NCBI GenBank assembly: GCA_013816245.1
Contig: JACDEU010000004.1
Location: forward strand, 49,766-113,765
Reading direction: 5' to 3'
Length of the DNA: 64,000 nt
Origin: Actinomycetota bacterium
Lineage (GTDB): Bacteria; Actinomycetota; Thermoleophilia; Gaiellales; Gaiellaceae
Shown: piece by piece, positions 49,132 to 60,070 of the stretch
Layout of the letters: the number at the start of each line of letters is the position of its first letter
Numbering within the stretch: the first letter of the stretch is position 1
Position numbers and translations under genes: made by a program
The notes under the pieces: model-generated
The model's database searches: none
Seen by the model: only the letters and a program-made list of their open reading frames with translations
What the model was told of the DNA's origin: nothing

Positions 49132-50295
49132 TTGCCTGTCCGCAGGCTGCTCATCCTGACGGGCGCGATCGTCCTCGTCGACACGATGTTCTTCGCGGCG
49201 CTCACACCGTTGCTGCCGCACTACGTCGACGAGCTGCACCTCGGGAAGTCCGGGGCCGGTGTCCTGCAATCCATGTATCCCGCAGGTGCGCTCGTTGCGG
49301 GCATCCCGAGCGGCATGGCCGCGACGCGACTCGGCGTCAAGCCCACCGTCTTGATCGGGCTCTCCCTGATGGCCTTTACGACCGTCGCGTTCGGTCTGGC
49401 CGACTCCGTGTTGACGCTCGACCTTGCGCGTTTCCTGCAAGGCGTCTCGAGCGCGTTCTCTTGGACCGGCGCGCTCGCGTGGCTCGTAGCCGCCGCGCCT
49501 GCAGGTCAGCGGGGCCGCCTGATCGGCTCGGCGTTCGGGGCGGCAATCGCCGGCGCCCTCTTTGGACCGGTGCTCGGCGCCGTTGCTTCTTTCACGGGAA
49601 CCGCGGCTGCATTCGGTGCGGTAGCCGGCCTTGCGATCGTCCTCGCCGCAGGAGCAGCTGTCACGCCCCCAGCCGCCCGCGGACGGCCGCAACCGATCAG
49701 CATGCTGTTCGAGGCGATCTTGCGCGACGGCCGGATCCAGACCGGCGTCTGGCTTTGCCTCCTCCCCGCTCTTTGCTTCGGCACGTTGTCGGTGCTCGCC
49801 CCGCTTCGTCTCTCCGACCTCGGCTGGGGCGCCGCCGCGGTGGGCGCCACATACCTCGTCTCGGCCGCGCTGGAAGCAGCCTGGGCGCCGGTACTCGGAC
49901 GGATCTCGGATCGACGCGGCCGGCTGCCCCCACTTCGTGCGGCGCTCGCCGCATCCGCGCTCGTGGCTGTGCTCCTCCCGTGGCCACACCGCGCCTTGCT
50001 GCTCGCGTTCTTCGTCGTCTGCGCAGGATTCGCCTTCGGCAGCTTCTGGACCCCCGCGATGTCACTGGTCACCGATGCCGCGGAGGAACGAGGGCTCGAC
50101 TACGGCTACGCGTTCGCCCTCGTCAACATCGCGTGGGCACCGGGGCAGGCAGGCGGTGCCGCCATCGGCGGCGCGCTCGCTTCGGCTACGAGCGACGCTG
50201 TCGCGTATCTGGGTCTCGCGGCCGCCTGTCTGTGCACCCTCGCGGCGCTCTCGCGCTACAGGGACACGGCAGCACCTGTCGCGGCCGATCGATAG
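49132..50295 (+). CDS. MFS transporter
   Basis: A 387-residue major facilitator with 12 helices. TTG at 49132 is the start (8 nt after the hydratase stop). Motif A-like MAATRLGVKPTVLIGLSLMA lies in loop 2-3 and its repeat GRISDRRGRLPPLRAALAAS in loop 8-9. FLQGVSSAFSWTGALAWL (helix 4) is typical of drug/sugar exporters. The substrate is unknown. It is convergent with the Gfo/Idh/MocA gene and overlaps it by 40 nt. Confidence 0.85.
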   Translation: MPVRRLLILTGAIVLVDTMFFAALTPLLPHYVDELHLGKSGAGVLQSMYPAGALVAGIPSGMAATRLGVKPTVLIGLSLMAFTTVAFGLADSVLTLDLARFLQGVSSAFSWTGALAWLVAAAPAGQRGRLIGSAFGAAIAGALFGPVLGAVASFTGTAAAFGAVAGLAIVLAAGAAVTPPAARGRPQPISMLFEAILRDGRIQTGVWLCLLPALCFGTLSVLAPLRLSDLGWGAAAVGATYLVSAALEAAWAPVLGRISDRRGRLPPLRAALAASALVAVLLPWPHRALLLAFFVVCAGFAFGSFWTPAMSLVTDAAEERGLDYGYAFALVNIAWAPGQAGGAAIGGALASATSDAVAYLGLAAACLCTLAALSRYRDTAAPVAADR

Positions 50296-51236
50296 AGCGC
50301 GTCGATGGCGCGCGCCTGGCCAACGGCGTCCTCACGCCCCAACAGAGGATCCGTCGCGCCCCGGATAGCGTCGCTGAGGTTCTCGAGCTCGAGCCGATAC
50401 GAGTCGACGGGCTCGAGCTCGATCCGCTCCACCCCCGCCTCGCGACGCAGCTCGATCACCGGCTCGAGGCAGTGCCACGGATCGTCGAGGAAGAGCGACC
50501 CCTCGCTCCCGATCGCCTCCAGCTCGTCACGTTCGGCAAGGGCCGTCCCGCAGTCGAACTGGGCGGAGACTTCGCCCGGGAAGCGCATCGTGCCGGTGAA
50601 GACCCAGTCGGTGCCGCTCGGGCCGACGAACTGCTGTCCGTACAGGTGCTCGGGCTCGCCGGCGAGCAAACGTGACCCGCTTACGCAGTAGCAGCCGACA
50701 TCCATCAGGCTGCCGCCCTCCAACTCCGTCCGCAGGCGGATGTTCTCCGCGTCGTACAGCGAGTAGCTGAAGCAGGAGCGGACGACCCGCAGGTCCCCGA
50801 TCGCGCCCTCGTCCACGAGCTGACGGAGACGCTTGGTCTGAGGGTTGTGGCCGTACATGAAGGCCTCCATCAGGAGACGCTCCGCCTTCTCTGCCGCGTC
50901 GAATGCAGCCTCGACGTCGCCGACGTGCCTGCTCATCGGTTTCTCGCAGAGCACGTGCTTTCCCGCTTCGAGTGCGCGGATCGACCACTCGCAGTGCAGC
51001 GTGTTCGGCAGCGAGATGTATACGGCCTCGACTTCGGGGTCCTCGAGCAGCGCCTCGTACGAGCCGTACGCGCGGTCGATCTTCCACTCGCGCGCGTACT
51101 CCTCCGCCCGCGGCAGATCGCGGCTCGCCACTGCTATGAGCTCGACCTTCTGCGAGGCATGGGCGCCGGGAATGACCTTCCGGTTGATGTCGGCGGTCGA
51201 GAGGATTCCCCACTTGACTGCTGCGCCTACCCCCAT
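50256..51236 (-). CDS. Gfo/Idh/MocA family oxidoreductase
   Basis: A 326-residue NAD(P)-dependent sugar oxidoreductase. It starts KWGILSTADINRKVIPGAHA (Rossmann), has YISLPNTLHCEWSIRALEAG near 78, the catalytic-Lys motif HVLCEKPMSRHVGDVE near 96, and GGSLMDVGCYCVSGSRLLAG near 175. The family oxidises or epimerises sugars and inositols. It is the last gene of a coupled minus-strand operon with SDR, xylulokinase and sugar isomerase. Confidence 0.9.
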   Translation of the reverse strand: MGVGAAVKWGILSTADINRKVIPGAHASQKVELIAVASRDLPRAEEYAREWKIDRAYGSYEALLEDPEVEAVYISLPNTLHCEWSIRALEAGKHVLCEKPMSRHVGDVEAAFDAAEKAERLLMEAFMYGHNPQTKRLRQLVDEGAIGDLRVVRSCFSYSLYDAENIRLRTELEGGSLMDVGCYCVSGSRLLAGEPEHLYGQQFVGPSGTDWVFTGTMRFPGEVSAQFDCGTALAERDELEAIGSEGSLFLDDPWHCLEPVIELRREAGVERIELEPVDSYRLELENLSDAIRGATDPLLGREDAVGQARAIDALYRSAATGAAVSL

Positions 51237-51934
51237 GACGCCTCCGTCATGGGGCGGAACGCCGTCTCAAGGATGCGGTGGTTGCGCGGCCTCGTAAGCA
51301 CGAAGAGGACGACGTCCGCGACGTCGTCGGCGGTCATCATTCCCGGCAGCGCGTCTTCGGTGCGGCCTCGCCCGTCCTCGAGTGCGAAGTCGGTGGCTAC
51401 TCCGCCCGGGCAAACGTTGGTGCACCGGATGCCGCGCTCGCGCAGCTCGTGGTCGAGCGCACGAGTGAAGCCGACCTGAGCGAACTTCGATGCGCAGTAG
51501 ACCGCCTCCAGGGGAAGGCCGCGACGTCCGGCTTCCGATGCGAGCGTGACGATGTCTGCCTCGCCGCTCTCGAGTAGATGTGGCAGGGCTGCGCGCACAG
51601 CGTAGAGCGTCCCCTTGACGTTGACGTCGATCATCTCCTCTAGGAAGTCTGGCGCGAGGTCGAGGAATGGGCCATAGGCGCCGACGCCCGCATTCGGTAC
51701 GAGGATGTCCAGACGTCCGAAGGCGTCGACTGTCGCCGACACGATCTTTTCCAACTGACCGGAGTCGCGAACGTCGCAGCGCTGCGCGACCGCGTCCTCA
51801 ATGCCGAGGTCGTCGCCACTGCGCGACGCAAGTCCCAGCTTGACACCCTCCTCCGCCAGCCGTCGTGCGACCGCGGCCCCGATGCCGCGGCTTGCCCCGG
51901 TGACGAGGGCAACCTTTCCGTCGATCGTCTTCAT
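51227..51934 (-). CDS. short-chain dehydrogenase/reductase
   Basis: A 235-residue classical SDR. The ATG at 51934 follows GGAGG. TGASRGIGAAVARRLAEE near 11 is the cofactor site, NAGVGAYGPF near 80, and the catalytic triad is Ser (TLASEAGRRG near 128), YCASK near 143. It overlaps the xylulokinase stop (ATGA). In this operon it probably oxidises or reduces a pentose or polyol. Confidence 0.9.
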   Translation of the reverse strand: MKTIDGKVALVTGASRGIGAAVARRLAEEGVKLGLASRSGDDLGIEDAVAQRCDVRDSGQLEKIVSATVDAFGRLDILVPNAGVGAYGPFLDLAPDFLEEMIDVNVKGTLYAVRAALPHLLESGEADIVTLASEAGRRGLPLEAVYCASKFAQVGFTRALDHELRERGIRCTNVCPGGVATDFALEDGRGRTEDALPGMMTADDVADVVLFVLTRPRNHRILETAFRPMTEASWG

Positions 51935-53357
51935 ACGTCCTCCAATGGTCGAAGAGCCGGATAGAGCAATCGGAAGCGTTGGTAACCGCGCTCGTACGCG
52001 GCAGACCATTGAGTGTCCGGCCCGACCGGGTCGAGCAGACGGACACAAGTGGCGACGGCCTCGTGCACGTCGCGAAAGACTCCGGCGGCCACGCCGCCGA
52101 GTAGTGCCGCGCCGTAAGCGGAGCCCTCGTCGGCTGCCGTGCGCTGCATGGGCAGGCCGAGGACCGAGGCGAGGATGCGAAGCCAGAGCTCGCTGCGAGC
52201 TCCGCCGCCGGACACGTGGCCGGCGCGCGGATCGACACCGAGCTCGCGCAGCAGTTCGAGCGAGTCGCGCAGCCCGTAGGCGACACCCTCCATGACGGCG
52301 CGCACGAGTGCCCCGCGGTCATGGTGAAGCGCGAGCCCGGCGAAAGCGGCACGGGCACGCGGATCCGCGTGAGGCGTCCGCTCACCGCTCAAGTAGGGGA
52401 GGAAGGTCAGCCCCTCGGTGCCGGGCGGCCACTCCTCCGCCGCGGCAGTCAGCTCGTCATATCCGCTTCGGGCCCCGAGCGCGTCACGCAACCAGCGCAG
52501 CGAACCCGCGGCAGACAGCATGACTCCCATCGCGTGCCACCCACCCGGCACGGCATGGCAAAACGCGTGCACGCGCGCCTGCGGATCGGCGGCGAAGGCC
52601 GGCAGTGCCGCAAACACGACACCTGACGTACCGAGCACCACCGACACCGGTCCTGGTCGGTCGACGCCGACACCGAGCGCCGCCGCGGCCTGGTCGCCGG
52701 CACCCGCGGCAACCGGAATGCCGGCGGACGTCTCGCCCGAGACCTCCGGCGACTCCAGCGCTCGTGGGAGCCAGGCCGGGTTCAACTCGAGAGCCTCGAG
52801 CATCTCTTGACTCCAGCGCCGTCCCGCGACGTCGAAGAGGAGAGTCCCCGACGCGTCCGCGACGTCGATCGCGTACTCACCCGTCAGGCGCAGGCGGACG
52901 TAGTCCTTCGGCAGCAACACGTGTGCGATCCGCGCGTACGTCTCCGGCTCGTGGCGGCGCAGCCAGAGCAGCTTCGGTGCCGTGAAACCCGTGAGCGCAC
53001 GGTTCCCGGTCAGCTGGATCAGCCGCGCGAGCCCGACGCGCTCCTCGATCTCGGCGCACTCCGCTTCCGTCCGCTGGTCGTTCCACAGGATTGCGGGCCG
53101 CAGCACGCGATCCCGATCGTCGAGGACGACGAGACCGTGCATCTGACCGGAGAGGCCGATCGCGGTCGGTTGGCCCCCGAGGGCGGCCAGTGCCCGCTGG
53201 GCCGCACGCCACCAGTCTTCCGGATCCTGTTCGGCCCACCCAGGATGAGGTGTCGAGAGGTCGTAGCTCTCCTCGGCCCGGGCGAGCACGTCACCTTCCG
53301 CCGACAGCGCGAGTGCTTTGACACCCGTCGTGCCGACGTCGAGACCGACGAGCTGCG

Positions 53358-53361
<4 letters not shown>
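51931..53361 (-). CDS. xylB: xylulokinase-type FGGY sugar kinase
   Basis: A 476-residue FGGY kinase. GTG at 53361. Markers: VGLDVGTTGVKALALSAEGD at the start, IGLSGQMHGLVVLDDRDRVL and PAILWNDQRTEAE near 80-105 (xylulokinase-type GQMHG and WND), AAGAGDQAAAALGVGV near 225 and GHVSGGGARSELWLRILASV near 380. It phosphorylates D-xylulose (or a related ketose) to the 5-phosphate. It is coupled on both sides, to the isomerase (GTGA) and the SDR (ATGA). Confidence 0.92.
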
Positions 53362-54873
<1,512 letters not shown>

Positions 54874-54969
54874 CGCTGACGTCCGGCAGGTGCTCGCGGA
54901 GATCGAGTCGGATCCGGAGACTCGTCGTAGGAGAGGCCAAGGCGGTTTCGCCGTCTACTCTGAGGTGGT

Positions 54970-55974
54970 GTGAGGGCTCTACCGGCGGACATCGAGACCA
55001 GGGCCTTGACCGGCGCTCTGGCTGATGGGTGGGATTTCGACGTCGAGTCCGTCGACTACGCCGCCGTCGGGTTCGGGAGCTACCACTGGGTCGTAAACGA
55101 TCTCAAGGGAACTCGGGCCTTCGTCACCGTTGATGACCTCGATGTGAAGCCCTGGCTCGGGACAACACGCGAGTCGGTGTTCGACGGTCTGAGACGCGCA
55201 TTTGACACCGCAGTGGCTCTCCGCGACGCGGGCCTCGGCTTCGTGGTCGCACCAATACCCACGAGCCGCGGCGAGACGCTGCGTCGGCTCGGACAGCGCC
55301 ACACCATCGCTCTGTTCCCGTTCGTGATTGGACAAGCCGGCCAGTTTGGCCACTACGACAACGACGCGCCCACGGCCATCGTCACGATGCTGACCGAGCT
55401 CCATCAAGCAACACCCGCGGTCAGTTCAGTGGCTCGCCGGATCGACCTTGATCTGCCCGGCCGCCGACAGCTCGAAGCGGGCCTCCAAGAGCTGAATCAG
55501 CCGTGGTCGGCTGGACCTTTCTCCGAACCGGCACGGCAAATTCTCGTCCGGCACGCTTCCGACCTGGCGGAACTGCTCGGCCTCGCCGACCGTCTCTCTG
55601 TTCATGTGGCGAAGCGCAAGACCAACTGGGTCATCACCCACGGGGAGCCGCACGCCGGCAACGTGCTGCGGACAGGCGAAGGCAATGTGCTGGTCGACTG
55701 GGACACGGTGGCGCTTGCTCCTCCCGAGCGAGATCTCTGGATGCTTATGGGCGACGCCGCAAAAGAGGCGACCGTCTACACCAATGCGACAGGCCACGAG
55801 CTCGACCAAGCCACTCTGAACTTCTTCCGGCTTAGGTGGGATCTCGCCGACATCGCCGCGTTCACCGACGTTCTTCGCTCACCGCATCGACACAACGAAG
55901 ACACGGCGAAGGCCTATGACAGCTTGACGAGCTGCGTCGCGACTCGAGATCGGTGGGCAGCACTGCCCGACTAA
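54970..55974 (+). CDS. APH-family phosphotransferase (spectinomycin-kinase-like)
   Basis: A 334-residue protein-kinase-like phosphotransferase. The N-lobe has GSYHWVVNDLKGTRAFVTVD near 37, the catalytic loop is VITHGEPHAGNVLRTGEGN near 222 (Glu replacing the more common Asp in HGD), and the metal Asp is LVDWDTVALAPPERDLWML near 241. This pattern is seen in APH(9)-like and related kinases; the gene's presence does not show resistance. GTG start. It is not obviously tied to the sugar genes on each side. Confidence 0.82.
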   Translation: MRALPADIETRALTGALADGWDFDVESVDYAAVGFGSYHWVVNDLKGTRAFVTVDDLDVKPWLGTTRESVFDGLRRAFDTAVALRDAGLGFVVAPIPTSRGETLRRLGQRHTIALFPFVIGQAGQFGHYDNDAPTAIVTMLTELHQATPAVSSVARRIDLDLPGRRQLEAGLQELNQPWSAGPFSEPARQILVRHASDLAELLGLADRLSVHVAKRKTNWVITHGEPHAGNVLRTGEGNVLVDWDTVALAPPERDLWMLMGDAAKEATVYTNATGHELDQATLNFFRLRWDLADIAAFTDVLRSPHRHNEDTAKAYDSLTSCVATRDRWAALPD

Positions 55975-56010
55975 CTCGGGAGGTCGGGATCGCTGATCCC
56001 GCGCCATGGC

Positions 56011-56823
56011 CTAAGCAGCGACGACGCCGTTCCGCAGCAGGCCGATACGTTCGACCTCGCATTCCACGACGTCCCCGAGCTCCAGGGTGCGGGGCGGGTC
56101 CATGAAATAACCGCAGCCCCACGGCGTTCCGGTGAGCAGCAGGTCGCCCGGCTCGAGCATGAAGTTGCGCGAGCAGAACGCGAGCAGCTCCGCGACGCCG
56201 AAGACCATCTCTGCAGTCGAGGAGTCCTGCATCAGCACACCATTCACCCTCGTGCGGAGCGCGAGCGCCTGAGTATCCGGGATCTCGTCGGGTGTCACGA
56301 TGACGGGGCCGATCGGGCAGAAGGTGTCGAAGCTCTTGCCGCGCGTCCACTGGCTCTCGGAGAACTGCACGTCCCGCGCGGAGACGTCGTTACCGACCGT
56401 GTAGCCGAACACGTAGTCGAGCGCCGCGCCGACCGGGACACTTCGCATCCGGCGTCCGACAATCACGCCGAGCTCGACCTCCCAATCGACCTGCGCCGTC
56501 AGCTCGACATCTACGAGGATCGGGTCGTTCGGGCCGGTGACGCTCGACGGGAACTTCGCGAAGACGAGCGGCTGCTCCGGTTGCGGCAGCTTCGACTCGC
56601 GGATGTGGTCGAGGTAGTTGAGCCCGATCGCGACGATCTTTCCTGGCTGGAGCGGCGCTGCGAGCTCGCCTGCGACCGCATCCCCCACGGCGAGGTCCCT
56701 CGGGTCGACGCCGGCCCTGACGAGCGACAGCAGGTCGCGGTCGAAGTCGAGGCGCCGATAGTCGCCGTCCACGTCGACCACGAGCGTCGGCCCGTCGTGC
56801 GTCTGAACGGTCGCGATGCGCAT
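56011..56823 (-). CDS. fumarylacetoacetate hydrolase family protein
   Basis: A 270-residue FAH-fold enzyme. ATG at 56823. Core motifs: IVAIGLNYLDHIRESK near 69, DWEVELGVIVGRRMR near 117 (metal-binding Glu), FGYTVGNDVSARDVQF near 138 and the end region PGDLLLTGTPWGCGYFM. In oxidative sugar pathways FAH-fold proteins act as 2-keto-3-deoxy-sugar-acid dehydratases or 2,4-diketo-acid hydrolases. Here it is divergent from an IlvD/Edd dehydratase, 35 nt away, which favours such a role over aromatic catabolism. Confidence 0.88.
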   Translation of the reverse strand: MRIATVQTHDGPTLVVDVDGDYRRLDFDRDLLSLVRAGVDPRDLAVGDAVAGELAAPLQPGKIVAIGLNYLDHIRESKLPQPEQPLVFAKFPSSVTGPNDPILVDVELTAQVDWEVELGVIVGRRMRSVPVGAALDYVFGYTVGNDVSARDVQFSESQWTRGKSFDTFCPIGPVIVTPDEIPDTQALALRTRVNGVLMQDSSTAEMVFGVAELLAFCSRNFMLEPGDLLLTGTPWGCGYFMDPPRTLELGDVVECEVERIGLLRNGVVAA

Positions 56824-56858
56824 CGATCGATCCTGCCACGTGCAGTACAGTCGGCGGC

Positions 56859-58556
56859 GTGACTGAGGCGCCGGTCGACGCGCTCCGCCGACGGGCCCGC
56901 GCCGGTCTGCGCGAGAGCGCCGAACGTGCGCCGGCGCGCGCACACTTCCGAGCGATGGGCGTCGACCCGGCGCGGCTCGGCGGGCCGATCATCGGCGTCG
57001 CGTCGACTTGGACGGGAACGATGCCCTGCAACCTCAACCAACGAGAGCTCGCCGACCGCGTGAGCGAGGGCGTGTCCGCCGCGGGCGGTCTTGCGCTCGG
57101 CTTCAACACGATCGCGGTCTCCGACAACCAGTCGCAGGGAACCCCGGGAATGCGCGCGTCGCTGATCTCGCGCGAGGTGATCGCCGACTCGATCGAGCTG
57201 ATGGTTCATGCGCATGACTTCGACGGGCTCGTGTGTGTCGTCGGTTGCGACAAGACGGTGCCTGCCGCACTGATGGCGCTCGCGCGCGTGGACAAGCCCG
57301 CGGTTGTCGTCTACAGCGGTCCGATGCGCGCCGGCCGCCTGGGTGCACGCGAAGTGACGATCCAGGACGTGTGGGAGGCGGTGGGTGCCGAGGAACGTGG
57401 GCTCATGTCGCGCGAGGACCTCGACGAGCTCGAGCGCGTCGCGTGCCCGGGCGCGGGCACTTGTGCGGGGCACTTCACCGCCAACACGATGGCCGTCGCG
57501 ATCGACTGCCTGGGAATCGCGTGCGCCGGGGATGCGCTCGTCCCTGCGGACGAGGAGGAGCTGAAGGGCGAGGCCGCTGCCCGCGCAGGCACGCTCGCCG
57601 TGCAGCTCGTCGAGCAAGGCGTGACCGCACGCCGTTTCCTCGACCGGCGCGCGCTCCTGAACGCGATGGCCGGAATCGCGGCAACCGGCGGCTCGACGAA
57701 CGGCGTGCTTCACCTACTTGCGATTGCCCACGAAGCGGGCGTGCCGCTGACGCTCGAGGAGTTGACAGGCGTTGCGAGCTGCACGCCCGTGATCGCGAAT
57801 CTCGCGCCCTCAGGCCGCTGGATGGCGGAGGATTTCCACCGCTCGGGCGGCTCGCGCGCCGTAATCCGCGAGCTCGTGCGCGGCAGACACGTGGACGGTG
57901 AAGCACCGACCGTTGACGGGAGGACGCTCGCCGAGGCGACAGCGGACGCGCCGCAGCCGGACGGCGAGGTCGTCTACACGCTGAAGGAACCGTTCAAGCC
58001 CACCGGCGCATTGCATGCGCTGCGTGGAAACCTTGCGCCCGAGGGGAGCCTGGTCAAGGTGTCCGCGACGACGCGGCGCTCGCATCGCGGCCCCGCGCGG
58101 GTGTTCGAGAGTGAGGAGTCCTGCACCGACGGCGTGCGCGCCGGCCTGGTGTCGGAGGGCGACGTGCTCGTCGTCCGCTACGAGGGCCCGGCGGGCGGGC
58201 CGGGTATGCGCGAGATGCTGAGCGTCACGGCGTCCGTGGTCGGAGCCGGTATCGGCGAGTCCGTCGCGCTCGTCACCGACGGTCGCTTTTCCGGAGCGAC
58301 CCGCGGGCTGATGGTCGGGCATGTCGCGCCCGAGGCCGCGCGAGGCGGACCGCTTGCGGTTGTGCGAGACGGTGATGTGATCGCAATCGACGTGGACGAG
58401 GGCACGCTCGTCGTGGAGCTCGACGACCGCGAGCTGGCAGAGCGCCTCGCCGGCTGGGAGCCCCCTCCCCCGCGCTACGACGTCGGCGTGTTCGCGCGCT
58501 ACCGGGCGCTCGTGTCCTCCGCGTCTGACGGCGCCGTACTCGTCCCGCCCAGGTGA
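56859..58556 (+). CDS. IlvD/Edd family dehydratase (sugar-acid dehydratase candidate)
   Basis: A 565-residue Fe-S dehydratase. Cluster cysteines lie in GTMPCNLNQRELADRV near 52, CVVGCDKTVPAALMAL near 125 and RVACPGAGTCAGHFTANTMA near 192. Also GGSTNGVLHLLAIAHEAGV near 275 and TDGRFSGATRGLMVGHVAPE near 470. Length and motifs fit dihydroxy-acid dehydratase (IlvD), but the surroundings (lactonase, sugar dehydrogenase, FAH enzyme) make xylonate/arabinonate/gluconate dehydration more likely. Its 3' end overlaps the convergent lactonase gene by 58 nt. Confidence 0.88.
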   Translation: MTEAPVDALRRRARAGLRESAERAPARAHFRAMGVDPARLGGPIIGVASTWTGTMPCNLNQRELADRVSEGVSAAGGLALGFNTIAVSDNQSQGTPGMRASLISREVIADSIELMVHAHDFDGLVCVVGCDKTVPAALMALARVDKPAVVVYSGPMRAGRLGAREVTIQDVWEAVGAEERGLMSREDLDELERVACPGAGTCAGHFTANTMAVAIDCLGIACAGDALVPADEEELKGEAAARAGTLAVQLVEQGVTARRFLDRRALLNAMAGIAATGGSTNGVLHLLAIAHEAGVPLTLEELTGVASCTPVIANLAPSGRWMAEDFHRSGGSRAVIRELVRGRHVDGEAPTVDGRTLAEATADAPQPDGEVVYTLKEPFKPTGALHALRGNLAPEGSLVKVSATTRRSHRGPARVFESEESCTDGVRAGLVSEGDVLVVRYEGPAGGPGMREMLSVTASVVGAGIGESVALVTDGRFSGATRGLMVGHVAPEAARGGPLAVVRDGDVIAIDVDEGTLVVELDDRELAERLAGWEPPPPRYDVGVFARYRALVSSASDGAVLVPPR

Positions 58557-59359
58557 AAGACGTGTGCGGGCGGCCCACTCACTCCCGGCTGCGTGACGTA
58601 GACGTTTCCGTCTGGAGCCGCCGTCGTCACGAACAGCGCGCGCCCGTCGCCGCCGCCGAAGCAGCACGAGGTCACGTTCTCTGCCGGCACTTCGAGCACG
58701 GCGTCGAGATGGCCGCGATCGTCGTAGCGATGGATGCAGCTCCCGCCATAGAGCGCCACCCAGACGCCGCCCTCGTCGTCGACGGTGAGCCCGTCGGGAA
58801 TGCCATCACTTCTGTCGATCGAGACGAAGGGGCGCCGCTCGTCGAGCCGCCCCGACGCGAGATCGAAGTCGAAGACGTCGACGCGCTGCTCTGCCGAATC
58901 GATGTAGTACATGCGGGTGTCGTCTCGCGTCCACCCGATTCCGTTCGAGAGCGTCACCCCGTCGAGCACTCGCTCGAGGCTTCCGGCGTAGCGGTAGAGC
59001 GCGCCCGCGCCCGGCGTGACGTCGAGCGCCATCGTTCCGATCCAGAAGCGACCGGCAGAGTCGCAGGCCCCGTCGTTCGAGCGCAGCTCCGGCCCGTGCG
59101 GCAGCCGGGTGAGAGTACGCACCGGCTCGTCGGCAAGGTCAACGAGTGCCAGACAATCGGCCAGCGCGACGAGCACCGCGCCGCCGGTGGTGGGCGCCGC
59201 CGCACCTACCATTGCGTGGAGGCCGATCGCACGGTCCTCCCCGCTCTCGAGAACGTGCAGTTCGCAGCCTTCGATGTCCACCCACAGCAGGCGCCGTTTT
59301 GCGGCATCCCAGCGCGGTCCTTCGGCAAGCTTCGCGTTCGCGCGTACGGCGACCTCCAC
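58499..59359 (-). CDS. SMP-30/gluconolactonase family protein
   Basis: A 286-residue beta-propeller lactonase. GTG at 59359. It starts KLAEGPRWDAAKRRLLWVDI (metal Glu), RSNDGACDSAGRFWIGTMAL near 93 (Asn and Asp sites), LSNGIGWTRDDTRMYYIDSA near 138, and IPDGLTVDDEGGVWVALYGG near 188 (Asp ligand). It opens sugar lactones to acids. In the cluster it would act between the zinc sugar dehydrogenase or SDR and the IlvD/Edd dehydratase. It is convergent with the dehydratase gene. Confidence 0.9.
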   Translation of the reverse strand: MEVAVRANAKLAEGPRWDAAKRRLLWVDIEGCELHVLESGEDRAIGLHAMVGAAAPTTGGAVLVALADCLALVDLADEPVRTLTRLPHGPELRSNDGACDSAGRFWIGTMALDVTPGAGALYRYAGSLERVLDGVTLSNGIGWTRDDTRMYYIDSAEQRVDVFDFDLASGRLDERRPFVSIDRSDGIPDGLTVDDEGGVWVALYGGSCIHRYDDRGHLDAVLEVPAENVTSCCFGGGDGRALFVTTAAPDGNVYVTQPGVSGPPAHVFHLGGTSTAPSDAEDTSAR

Positions 59360-59388
59360 GGCCCAAGGTTCGCAGGATCGGAGAGATG

Positions 59389-60069
59389 ATGCGCTTCGAC
59401 GGCAAGCGTGCACTTGTCACGGGCGCCGGATCGGGCATCGGCGCGGCCGTTGCACGCCTACTCGAGGCCGACGGCGCGGAGGTTGTCGCCGCGGACATCA
59501 CGGGAACCGACATGCACCTCGACGTCCGCGACGAGGCGCAGGTTGCCGCCGTGGCACGTGACGTCGACGTGCTCGTCAACGTCGCCGGCATCGGCTCTAC
59601 GACCAACGCACCGAAAACGTCGCTCGAGGTGTGGGAGAACGTCTTCGCCGTGAACGCGCGCGGGACGTTCCTCTGCTGCAAGCATGCAATCCCGACGATG
59701 ATCGCCCGCGGCGGCGGGTCGATCGTCAACATCGCGTCCGTGGCGGCGATCGTGGGCCTCCGCAACCGGGCGGCGTATTGTGCGTCGAAAGGGGCGGTTG
59801 TGGCGCTTACCCGCGCGCTGGCCGTCGACCATGTGAACGACGGCATCCGCGTCAACGCCGTCTGCCCGGGGACCGTCGACTCTCCCTGGGTGCGACGGCT
59901 CGTCGAGGAGGCCGGCGAGTCACTCGATGACTTGACCGCACGACAGCCACTAGGCCGACTGGGGACACCCGAGGAGATCGCGGAGGCGGTCGCCTACCTC
60001 GCTTCCGATGCAGCGAGCTTCGTGACGGGGAGCATCCTTGTGATCGACGGCGGGCTCACGGCGGCCTAG
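59389..60069 (+). CDS. short-chain dehydrogenase/reductase (sugar dehydrogenase candidate)
   Basis: A 226-residue SDR. ATG 59389 is preferred because GGAGAG lies 4 nt upstream; ATG 59386 is also possible. TGAGSGIGAAVARLLEADGA near 10, VNVAGIGSTTNAP near 65, the catalytic NIASVAAIVGLRNRAAYCAS near 118-137 with the following Lys, and the ending GSILVIDGGLTAA are typical. The neighbours suggest it oxidises a sugar or a 2-keto-3-deoxy sugar acid. The next gene begins 1 nt after its stop. Confidence 0.9.
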   Translation: MRFDGKRALVTGAGSGIGAAVARLLEADGAEVVAADITGTDMHLDVRDEAQVAAVARDVDVLVNVAGIGSTTNAPKTSLEVWENVFAVNARGTFLCCKHAIPTMIARGGGSIVNIASVAAIVGLRNRAAYCASKGAVVALTRALAVDHVNDGIRVNAVCPGTVDSPWVRRLVEEAGESLDDLTARQPLGRLGTPEEIAEAVAYLASDAASFVTGSILVIDGGLTAA

Positions 60070-60070
60070 G

